From Victivallis lenta (GTDB taxonomy: Bacteria > Verrucomicrobiota > Lentisphaeria > Victivallales > Victivallaceae): a stretch of DNA of 64,000 bases. Positions 56,813-64,000 of the stretch are shown here, piece by piece (within the stretch, counting starts at the first letter, position 1; every line of letters begins with the position of its first letter). The DNA lies in assembly GCF_009695545.1 (NCBI RefSeq), contig NZ_VUNS01000001.1, positions 124,001-188,000 of the forward strand, written 5' to 3'. The translations under genes and the position numbers were made by a program. The notes under the pieces are model-generated. The model had not been told where the DNA came from and did not search any database. It worked only from the letters and a program-made list of their open reading frames with translations.

Positions 56813-59041
56813 TCAGTCGCGGGTCGAATATCTCCGGACCAGGTACCCGTTCAGGTAATTGGTCAGCTCGATCCGCCGCGGCGGCGGCATGGTCGGGTGG
56901 CGGTCGACGATGGCCAGCAGCTCGGCGGCGGTCGGAACCTCCTCCTTCGGAATCACTTTCTGCCTCCGGAGCTTCTTCAGCAGCTTGAAATATTCCTTCT
57001 GGATCTTCCGCCGCTCCGGCGTCAGGTGGTCGGAGAGACGCCGTTTGCGGCGGTAAAGCAGAATCCAGATCAGGAAACCGAAAACAAATCCGCCCAGCGT
57101 ACCCCAGGCCGGATGCGTGACCAGATAGAGGAGCCACTCCCAGACGAGGGCGAGCGCGGCCATGGTCCCCTCGGCGAAATGGCCGCGGCGCAGGCTGCTC
57201 AGAACCTCGAACCAGGCCAGCCGCAGATAATCGCCGCGGCTGCTGAGCTGTTCCTGCCACGAATCCGGGCGCGCCGCCGGCGTCGTAATGCTCGGCGGCG
57301 TCGTATCGACGACGACCCAGCGTTTGTTCTGGCGGTCGAACGCCTCGACCCACGCATGCGCATTGCCGTAGCGGGCGATATAGTATTTGCCGGAGGGGTG
57401 CCGCTCATTGCAGATCACGCCGGTCACATACCGCGTCGGCACTCCGGCGCTGCGCAGGATCAGCGCGGTCGCCGAAGCGAACAATTCGCAATGCGCCCGC
57501 CGGTGCTCGGTCAGGAAATACTTGACCGGGTCGCTCGGCCGCCAGCGCGGCCGGAACCGGCCCTGCCGGCGGCGCGGATTCACGGCTCCGCCGGCCAGTC
57601 GCCCCACGGTGCGCATGCCCATGCGGAAGCCCGGGCGCTGCTCGAACCGGCGCTCCATATCCTCCGGAACCGGCCGCCGCCGGGGCCGGTAGTCGCCCTC
57701 CTTGATCGGTTCGGACTTCGGCCCCTGCCAATCCAGCGAATATTTGAACTCCCGGTCGAAATACTCCTGAAGCTTCATGAACCGTTCGGCGTCGGTCGGA
57801 TAATTCGCAAGTTTCAGCTCCTCGACGATGCCGTCGGTGACGGGCTTGACCTCGCGCGGAACTTCGAGAAACTCCTTGCCGGGCTTGTCCGGCAGCTGCA
57901 TGGCGCTTTCCTCGTCCCTGGTTTCGGTGAAAACCGAATAGCCGCCCTCGCGCACGAACGCCTCTACCTCGATGCGGCCGTCGCGGAAACGAAGGACGCG
58001 GGAGGCGATCAGCGCCATCGAAACCGTATCGCCCGGAATCATCAGCACGTTGCCCTGCAGCGACTCGTCCGGAAAAATATCCCAGGCGTTCGGCGTTTTC
58101 TCCATGCGGATCACCGAATAGAGCTGGTCGGCCGAAAGCGACCCCTCCGAAATCGTCGTGGGCAGCGGCGTCCCGAGCGCCTCCTCCGAACTGTGCCAGA
58201 TGCCGCGCTCGTAACGGTGGAACGAACGGCTCCGCAGATAGCCGGGCGGCTCGTCGCCGACCGCCCGCAGCGCCACCCGGTCGGACATGGCCAGAAACTC
58301 CGGCGACATGCCGGTCATGAGGTTCGGCGTCGATCCGAACTGCGCGGCGTTCCGGCCGGTGGTGTAAAGCTGCCGGATGCCGATCCGCAGAAGCGCGTTT
58401 TCGAGACTTCGGAACAGGTTTTCGTTCTGGCGGTACCCCCAGTACTCCAGCCAGATGAGTCCGACGATCGCCGTCAGTGAAAACACCAGCAGCACCGGAC
58501 GCTTCCAGTTCGCCCTCTTCTGCCCCGACCGGCTGCCGAACAGGATCGCCAGAATCGCAATCGTCATTGTCCCGCCGAAAAAGTAGGGAAAGGCCGCGAC
58601 GAGCTTCGACACCTCGCCCATCCGTTCGGAGGCGAGTCCGTCGAGCCGGATGTCGCCGCCGAGCCCGAAGGCGAGGATCGAGGCGGCGGCGGCCATGCCG
58701 ATCGCGTGCCCGCGACGCCGGAATCCGGCCGCCAGCGCCCCCAGGTAAAGCACGAACGGCACCGACAGATTCGGGCGCGAAAAGATCGCCATGAAGCCGA
58801 ACCGGTCCTGCTTCAGCGGGGCGAGATAGTTGCCGAACAGCGTGATCGCCATCGCGAGGACGGTCAGGTAGATGACCGACCGGTCGCTGACCCGCCATCC
58901 GGTGGATTTCAGCGACGCGACCACGAGCAGGATGATCGTGATGACCGTGATGTGCGGCAGATCCGCAATCGCGCTGAAGTAGAACGCCGCCGGCAGCAGA
59001 ATCGCCGCCGACCACAATACGATTTTTCTGGATTGATCCAT
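56813..59041 (-). CDS. membrane transglutaminase-like protein (TgpA/DUF3488 type)
   Basis: A 742-residue membrane protein. Several helices occupy about residues 1-190. A periplasmic transglutaminase-like domain carries the triad cysteine in RRAHCELFASA (about 518), histidine in GNAHAWVEAFD (about 561) and aspartate in VVVDTTPP (about 578). A C-terminal helix (WGTLGGFVFGFLIWILLY) and a basic cytoplasmic tail complete the TgpA layout. These proteins commonly occur with a DUF58 protein, as here (the genes are 1 bp apart). Function is uncertain in the family; TgpA is essential in Pseudomonas. The usual MoxR ATPase partner is not in this window. Confidence 0.85.
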   Translation of the reverse strand: MDQSRKIVLWSAAILLPAAFYFSAIADLPHITVITIILLVVASLKSTGWRVSDRSVIYLTVLAMAITLFGNYLAPLKQDRFGFMAIFSRPNLSVPFVLYLGALAAGFRRRGHAIGMAAAASILAFGLGGDIRLDGLASERMGEVSKLVAAFPYFFGGTMTIAILAILFGSRSGQKRANWKRPVLLVFSLTAIVGLIWLEYWGYRQNENLFRSLENALLRIGIRQLYTTGRNAAQFGSTPNLMTGMSPEFLAMSDRVALRAVGDEPPGYLRSRSFHRYERGIWHSSEEALGTPLPTTISEGSLSADQLYSVIRMEKTPNAWDIFPDESLQGNVLMIPGDTVSMALIASRVLRFRDGRIEVEAFVREGGYSVFTETRDEESAMQLPDKPGKEFLEVPREVKPVTDGIVEELKLANYPTDAERFMKLQEYFDREFKYSLDWQGPKSEPIKEGDYRPRRRPVPEDMERRFEQRPGFRMGMRTVGRLAGGAVNPRRRQGRFRPRWRPSDPVKYFLTEHRRAHCELFASATALILRSAGVPTRYVTGVICNERHPSGKYYIARYGNAHAWVEAFDRQNKRWVVVDTTPPSITTPAARPDSWQEQLSSRGDYLRLAWFEVLSSLRRGHFAEGTMAALALVWEWLLYLVTHPAWGTLGGFVFGFLIWILLYRRKRRLSDHLTPERRKIQKEYFKLLKKLRRQKVIPKEEVPTAAELLAIVDRHPTMPPPRRIELTNYLNGYLVRRYSTRD

Positions 59042-59042
59042 C

Positions 59043-60386
59043 TTACAGCTCCCTCACCATGCCGGTCCGCACCGCTTTCGGAGAAAGCGCGAACCAGTCG
59101 GGCGGCAGGTCCGCGGCCGGCTCGTCGGTAATCAGAAACACCCGGAGGGAAACGCCGCTCTCGCGCAGTTTCTCCACAAACTTCCGGCGGTCGTCGTCGT
59201 CCCCGATCAGGACCACTACGGCGCCGCCGACCTCGGAGAGATCGCGGAACACGTCGGCTTCGAGCTGCGCCAGCGCCGGAACCGGGGACGCATCGATGCC
59301 GCTTAAGATATCGCACACGGCATCGAAACTCGTGGTGCCCCGGCCGGTTTCGAGCCGATGCACCTCGGGACCCACGGCAAACAGTTCGACGGCGGCTTCG
59401 CCGCGCGAAAGGTATTCGGCCAGCGCCGCCGTCAGCTCCAGGGCCGCTTCGAGGTGCTCGGATTCCCGCGGCGTGCGGTGGAGCTTCCAGAACTTCACAG
59501 GCGGCACATACGTATCGGTCACCAGCGCGATCCGCTTGAGCTCATCCTCTTCGAACTCCTTGACCACGAAGGAGCCGAGCCGGGCGGTTCCGGGCCAGTC
59601 GATTCGCCGGATGTCGTCGCCGTCGCGATAGTCGCGCACCCCCATAAGCTCCATCGACTCGCCGATTTTCGAATAACGCGCCATCCCCTCCGCCTGATTC
59701 CGGGCCCCGAGCGGAAGGGTGAATTTCGACAGCGAGGTGAAAGCCGGATAGACCGCCAGCAGCCGGGCGTCGCTGCGCCAGCGGCAGCTCCACTTGATCA
59801 GGTTGAACGGGAAACGGGACTCGACCCGGGTCGTGTAAATCAGATAGCGCCCGCGCCGCTTCGCATAAACCACGCTTTCGAGCTTGACTTCCGCCCTGGG
59901 AGGCAACACGCCGACCGCGGCATGCTTTTCGATCGTGAGCCCGGACGAATAATTGAACGGGTCCGCACAGAGGTCCCAGGCCGGGAATTTGCGCCGGTTG
60001 CGCAGGATGAAATGGACCTTGAAGGTCGATTTCGCGCGCACCCGGTCCGGCATCAGCCGGACGAGATCGACGCGCGGCCGATACCAGAAGCCGAGGGACA
60101 GCTCGACCAGAAACACCGCGAGGAAGATCAGGACCATGAACCGCATGGGAGCATCCATCGCCACGGAAGCATAGGCGACCAGCATCGCGACCACGGGCAG
60201 CAGATAGAAGCCGACCGGAGAAAGGAAGAGGCGCGTGATCCCGATAAACCACGCGAAGAGCGCCAGCGAGCTGGAACGGTATTTCCGCTGCGTTCCATTC
60301 CGAAGCGCATTGAACTGAAATGTCTCCGGCCCGTCCAGGAACCGGCTCATTTTGCGCTGGATATATGCTTCCAAATTCAGATTCAC
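59043..60386 (-). CDS. DUF58 protein
   Basis: A 447-residue membrane-associated protein with two N-terminal helices (about 42-100), then a beta-rich region. It carries the DUF58 signature VRDYRDGDDIRRIDWPGTARLGSFVVKEFEEDE, followed by a von Willebrand A-like fold (RIALVTDTYVP, VVLIGDDDDR). DUF58 proteins usually stand with a MoxR AAA ATPase and a transglutaminase. Its start overlaps the stop of the AsmA-like gene by 4 nt. The molecular role is unknown. Confidence 0.88.
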   Translation of the reverse strand: MNLNLEAYIQRKMSRFLDGPETFQFNALRNGTQRKYRSSSLALFAWFIGITRLFLSPVGFYLLPVVAMLVAYASVAMDAPMRFMVLIFLAVFLVELSLGFWYRPRVDLVRLMPDRVRAKSTFKVHFILRNRRKFPAWDLCADPFNYSSGLTIEKHAAVGVLPPRAEVKLESVVYAKRRGRYLIYTTRVESRFPFNLIKWSCRWRSDARLLAVYPAFTSLSKFTLPLGARNQAEGMARYSKIGESMELMGVRDYRDGDDIRRIDWPGTARLGSFVVKEFEEDELKRIALVTDTYVPPVKFWKLHRTPRESEHLEAALELTAALAEYLSRGEAAVELFAVGPEVHRLETGRGTTSFDAVCDILSGIDASPVPALAQLEADVFRDLSEVGGAVVVLIGDDDDRRKFVEKLRESGVSLRVFLITDEPAADLPPDWFALSPKAVRTGMVREL

Positions 60387-63300
60387 TTCTTCTCCTTTGC
60401 CTCTTTCTTGCCGGGGATCCGGTAATTGACGGTGAACTCGATTTCCCCGTCCAGCCCGAACGCGGCCGGATCCACGGAACGGATCAGCCGCCGGTAGTTC
60501 TCATCACGGATCTGAAGCTGCCCGGGCCTCCCGGCCGCCGACAGACTCAGCAGCCAGCCGCCGCCGGACGCCTCCTCCAGGCGGAGCCGCAAACTGCGGC
60601 TGTTGAAATCGCGCAGCAGATTCAGCAGAATGCGCTGGCGCGCCGCCGACCCGGAAGAACCGGCCTGCACGAACGGTTCCAGCGCTTCAAGCTTCAGTTT
60701 GCCTCCGGCAGCCGCAGTCAATTCCGCCGACGCCAGCGCCGGGGGCCGCCCGTCGGCATGAATCCGCCAGAACAAGGTGCCGTCCGCGCGGCCGTCGATC
60801 AGGTCTCCGGGGAGGCCGAGGCTCCGCAGCAGACCGGCCCACTCCAGGCCGCGGACCACGATCCCGGCGTCCGCAGCCTCCGTACCGGCGCGAAGCGTGA
60901 AGGGGGCGGCGAGCCGCGCCCGGCCGCCCCACACCGTGCCGCCGGCGCTTAAAATATCGCACTCCTCGGGCCGGAGCAGCCGGAACGAAAGCGAACCGTT
61001 CCGGATCGCAACATCGTCGAGCTTCGCCTCGCCGAACCGGAATTCTCCGCCGGAATTCCGGCTCCGGGCACCGCCGCCCGGCAGCCGCAGCGTCCCGGAG
61101 AGCCGTGCTAGCGCCAGACCGTTGCCGGAGAGCGAAGCGTCCGCCGGAGTGAATTCGCAGCTCCACTCCGTGCGGGCAGGCAGAAATTCGAACGTCCCTT
61201 TTCCGGCCAGGCCGCCCTTGAGCGACAAGCCCGCGGCCGCGGGCAGGATTCCGCCGAGCGGCAACGGCGCCGAAAGCGTGGTCGGCTTCAGAGAAAAGTC
61301 GCCGGAGGCGCGCCACTGCTTCCCCCACGAAAACTCACCGGTCCAGAGCAGAGCGCCCTCCGGCCAGAACGGCGAAGCCGCCTGCCCGGCCAGGCGGAAG
61401 GTTCCCCCTTCAAACCGCACATCGCCGGAGGCGCTCTTCAGCAGGCCGCCGGGAACCGTGACCGACCCGGCCCGGAACGAACCGTTCCCGGTCACCGCGC
61501 CGTCCCGCCACACCAGCGGAATCGCCGCGGAAACCTGCTCCGCCCCGAAACCGCTCTCGGAAAAGCTTCCGTCCGAGAAGGAGAAGCGGCCGCTGCCGCC
61601 CTCCTTGTCCCGGTTGAACACCAGCACCTGTTCTCCGGCCCTGAGCTGCCGGACAGCGGGCTGTTCCCCCAGACGCGCCTCGAAGCCGGTCAGTTTCGCC
61701 TCCAGAGCGCCGACCTGCGAGTGATCGAACGAAACCCGGCTCGACAGCGCCTGAAAACTGCCTTCGAGGTCGTGGCTGCCGACCGTTCCGGCCGGCAATT
61801 CGAGCAGCGCCGTCCACCGCTCGGGCAGAAGCTCTGCTTCCCGCAGCTCACTGCTCCAGGCCGCATGCGCCTTCGGCACCGAAAAGGTTCCGCCCAGTGC
61901 GGAAAGCGTCAGCCGCCCCGTATCCATGCGGCCCAGAAAATTGTCGCCGGGCGTGATCGCGTTGCGGTCGAACCTCAGCTCGAAAACCGGCATCGCGGCG
62001 GAAATCTCGCATTCGGAATAACGGAAAAGCGCGTTTTCCGCGCCGCCCGCCGCCCGGAATCCCTGAACCAGCCAGGCCGGCGACAGCTCCGCATAGCCGG
62101 AGAAGCGCAGATCCCGGAACTCCCCGGCGCCGAACATGGAACGGACCGGATTCACACGCCGCACTTCAACGGCGCCTTCGACCCGCAGCGGCATGCGCTC
62201 CGCAGCGGCCGGATCGAACGTGGAGTTGAACCGGCCCGAAAATCCCTCGAGCTTCAGCTTCGGCACGCCGCCGCCGTAAAGGTTGACCCCGCCGAGCTCC
62301 GGCTCCAGAACCAGCATTGCCTCCCGCTCCCCCGTCTGCCGGGAAAAGCGGAAGGAGACCAGCGCCGATGATGCGCTCCAGGCGCTCTCCGGATTCGGCC
62401 ATTCGAGCTTCGAACTCTTCAGCAGGCCGGAGAGCTCGAAACTCGAAGCCTCCGGATTGTCGTAATCGAAATTCCAGCTGCCGGTCAGCGTCCCCGGCAG
62501 CGCGGCCAGCTCCTGCTGGCTCCCCGGCGCCCGGAACTTCACCGACTCGAAGCCGAACGAAAAATCGATGCTGCCGTGCGAACGGGAGCCGCCGCCGGAA
62601 ATCCGCGGCGAACGCCAGATGCAGTTGAATTCTCCGCACGGCAGCTCACCGCTCCAGCGGACCGCCCGGTCCGAACTTTCGGACTGGCGGAACATCCAGC
62701 TGCCGTCCCCCCGGTCGTAATGGCCGTCGATCCGCATGACGCCGGTCATCTCCCCGACCGGCGGAGCGTTCACGACCGAAAACCGGATGACGGAATCGGC
62801 GCCCCCGGTCACGGTCAGCGCACCGAGCGGCAGCTCCAGCGGGCGCCGCAGCGAGGTCTCCGGCAGTGCGACCTCCCACGGCCGCTCCGCGCCGTACCAG
62901 CGGAACACCGCCCGCCTGCCCGGGGAAATCTCCCAGACGCCCCCGGACACGGCAGTCCCTTCCGAAAAGGCAAGTTCGCCCTCAAAGGAGCGGACCGGGT
63001 CGGGCCTGCCGAAATCCAGCTTGAGAACTCCGTCGACATCGAACGCCCCCGAAAGCGCGACCTCTGCGGGAATGCGGCTCTCGACCAGTTCGAGCAGTTC
63101 CGTCGTCGCCCGCCCCCGCAATCTCAGTTCGGCGGCGCCTGTCTGCGGACGGTAGCTGCCGCTCGCGGCCAGCCCCGGGTCCGGCATCGAAAACTCGATG
63201 TCGAAATCACCGTCCGGGCGGCGCATCCACTTGAATTCAAACGCAAAATCCCCTTTCCTGGCCTTCCGCCGGAAAGAGCCGGTAACCGAAAACTCGGCGG

Positions 63301-63679
63301 GCAGCGTTCCCCGGCGCGCCGCCCCGGCCACCAGCGGCAGAAGCTGCGTGATCCGTCCGATCTCGACGCCCGCGGCGGATACCGAACGCGGCACGCCGTT
63401 CGCATCGAGGCCGATCTCGAGCCCTTCGCAGCCGGCGGCGACTCCGTCGTCCGCGCGATACGAGATGCGCCGGATCAGAATCCGGTCCGGCGACTGCTCT
63501 TCCACCTGTTCCGCCTCAAGCCCCTTGATTGAAAGCAGCATGCGCTCCACGGCGCGGGCCGGGGAGTGTTCGAACCAGAACCAGACGCCGCCGCCGGCAG
63601 CCGCCAGCAGCACCGCCGGAAGGATCAGCAGCCGAAGCCGGCGCCGTCCGCTGCGGAAGATGTGCCGTTCTTTCGTCAT
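60383..63679 (-). CDS. AsmA/YdbH-like large envelope protein
   Basis: A 1098-residue protein with a single N-terminal helix (LRLLILPAVLLAAAGGGVWFWF) after a basic start. A very long beta-rich region follows, built of short glycine-rich strands such as GSFRRKARKGDFAFEFKW, GVLKLDFG, LRIEGHY-like and FSFSDGSF. The end, LLNLLRDFNSRSLRLRLEEAS, resembles the helix-strand close of YdbH/AsmA-family proteins. Such proteins form long grooves across the periplasm and carry phospholipids between membranes. It overlaps both the formyltransferase-like gene and the DUF58 gene by 4 nt. The assignment rests on architecture only; I saw no diagnostic motif. Confidence 0.6.
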   Translation of the reverse strand: MTKERHIFRSGRRRLRLLILPAVLLAAAGGGVWFWFEHSPARAVERMLLSIKGLEAEQVEEQSPDRILIRRISYRADDGVAAGCEGLEIGLDANGVPRSVSAAGVEIGRITQLLPLVAGAARRGTLPAEFSVTGSFRRKARKGDFAFEFKWMRRPDGDFDIEFSMPDPGLAASGSYRPQTGAAELRLRGRATTELLELVESRIPAEVALSGAFDVDGVLKLDFGRPDPVRSFEGELAFSEGTAVSGGVWEISPGRRAVFRWYGAERPWEVALPETSLRRPLELPLGALTVTGGADSVIRFSVVNAPPVGEMTGVMRIDGHYDRGDGSWMFRQSESSDRAVRWSGELPCGEFNCIWRSPRISGGGSRSHGSIDFSFGFESVKFRAPGSQQELAALPGTLTGSWNFDYDNPEASSFELSGLLKSSKLEWPNPESAWSASSALVSFRFSRQTGEREAMLVLEPELGGVNLYGGGVPKLKLEGFSGRFNSTFDPAAAERMPLRVEGAVEVRRVNPVRSMFGAGEFRDLRFSGYAELSPAWLVQGFRAAGGAENALFRYSECEISAAMPVFELRFDRNAITPGDNFLGRMDTGRLTLSALGGTFSVPKAHAAWSSELREAELLPERWTALLELPAGTVGSHDLEGSFQALSSRVSFDHSQVGALEAKLTGFEARLGEQPAVRQLRAGEQVLVFNRDKEGGSGRFSFSDGSFSESGFGAEQVSAAIPLVWRDGAVTGNGSFRAGSVTVPGGLLKSASGDVRFEGGTFRLAGQAASPFWPEGALLWTGEFSWGKQWRASGDFSLKPTTLSAPLPLGGILPAAAGLSLKGGLAGKGTFEFLPARTEWSCEFTPADASLSGNGLALARLSGTLRLPGGGARSRNSGGEFRFGEAKLDDVAIRNGSLSFRLLRPEECDILSAGGTVWGGRARLAAPFTLRAGTEAADAGIVVRGLEWAGLLRSLGLPGDLIDGRADGTLFWRIHADGRPPALASAELTAAAGGKLKLEALEPFVQAGSSGSAARQRILLNLLRDFNSRSLRLRLEEASGGGWLLSLSAAGRPGQLQIRDENYRRLIRSVDPAAFGLDGEIEFTVNYRIPGKKEAKEKK

Positions 63680-64000
63680 GACAGCAGCCTCCTGCCGTCC
63701 TCGCCGTATTCCACGGTGCGGACCGGACGCCACTGCCCGGCCTCCCGGAAACAGAGCCGCCCGCCGTCGAGCCCGAAGCGGCCCGCCGCGAAATCGTCAG
63801 CCACGCGCGGAAAAACGACATGGTCGCCGCACAGCTTCAGCCGCTCCAGGTTGTGAGCCGCCACTTCGCGCAGCCGGTCCCGGTACGGAGCCCGCGAACG
63901 GCCGGCCTGAATCGCGGCAAGCGCCTCCGGGGACTCCCCGCAGAGCTCGACCGGCATCGGGCGGGAGACGCCGAGAACCGGCCCGGAATCCATCTCGGCT
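63676..64000 (-). CDS. formyltransferase-like protein, C-terminal fragment
   Basis: The last 107 codons of a gene that begins beyond the window. AEMDSGPVLGVSRPMPV followed by a helix, YRDRLREVAAHN and VADDFAAGRFGLDGGRLCF fits the end of the formyltransferase (PurN/Fmt-like) fold. In that fold a (V/M)D(S/T)GP segment precedes the last strands. The catalytic Asn/His/Asp part is not visible. The stop codon overlaps the AsmA-like start by 4 nt, so this gene starts or belongs to the same operon. The family call is moderate; specificity is unknown. Confidence 0.5.
   Translation of the reverse strand, partial: AEMDSGPVLGVSRPMPVELCGESPEALAAIQAGRSRAPYRDRLREVAAHNLERLKLCGDHVVFPRVADDFAAGRFGLDGGRLCFREAGQWRPVRTVEYGEDGRRLLS

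Noticed and set aside
55457-58480. 1007-residue open frame on the plus strand
   Set aside because: It runs across a LacI gene, operators, a terminator and the transglutaminase gene in antisense; composition is low-complexity.
1-64000. rRNA, tRNA, CRISPR arrays, transposases, phage genes
   Set aside because: No conserved tRNA or rRNA segments, no regularly spaced repeats with unique spacers, and no transposase or integrase motifs were seen by eye. A covariance-model scan was not possible.

Overview
The window is about 64 kb of GC-rich chromosome. It probably comes from a Gram-negative member of the Lentisphaerota, such as a Victivallis-like anaerobic gut bacterium. This is inferred from three pseudopilins with TLIELL(V/I)[16 protein letters not shown]-type helices, many glycoside hydrolases beside LacI, AraC and GntR regulators, and the overall gene mix. 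No database search was run. No rRNA, tRNA, CRISPR array, integrase or transposase was seen.

Region by region: (1) 1-6.3 kb: the tail of an SDR reductase, then a beta-mannoside locus (class II aldolase, D-lyxose/mannose isomerase, PfkB kinase, GH2 beta-mannosidase) with a divergent AraC regulator. (2) 6.4-16 kb: secreted GH51 arabinofuranosidase, TsaC, an SSS symporter, IspH plus a lipoprotein, a GH20-like enzyme, and CstA. (3) 16-24 kb: a GMP synthase that has lost the core of its glutaminase domain, and a tight operon of radical SAM protein, Ycf46-type AAA ATPase, DUF1257/Ycf35-like protein, DUF2997-like protein, zinc-ribbon pseudo-signal peptidase, TPR protein and PilT. (4) 24.2-37 kb: one long operon (pseudopilin, heparinase II/III-like enzyme, M14 peptidase-like protein, an SBP-permease fusion, a second permease, two ATPases). 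It faces a GntR/LacI-type regulator, and matching palindromes lie at both promoters. (5) 37-47.4 kb: AraC regulator, a 1581-residue multidomain glycosidase, pseudopilin, GH78-like rhamnosidase and a divergent LacI regulator. (6) 47.4-56.7 kb: an FAD oxidoreductase and a MalFG-type sugar ABC transporter without an ATPase, then pseudopilin, GH5 enzyme and a LacI regulator with two strong operators. (7) 56.8-64 kb: transglutaminase/DUF58 pair, a very large AsmA/YdbH-like protein, and the end of a formyltransferase-like gene.

Three of the four larger glycan loci combine a dedicated regulator, a secreted depolymerase and one pseudopilin; two of these also carry an ABC importer. This suggests that pseudopilins work in glycan capture. 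The Ycf46/Ycf35/DUF2997/PilT operon is the best candidate for an undescribed system. The GMP synthase without a glutaminase core is the clearest single-gene anomaly. Several promoters match the sigma-70 consensus at 17-bp spacing and carry palindromic operators, so regulation can be read unusually well here.
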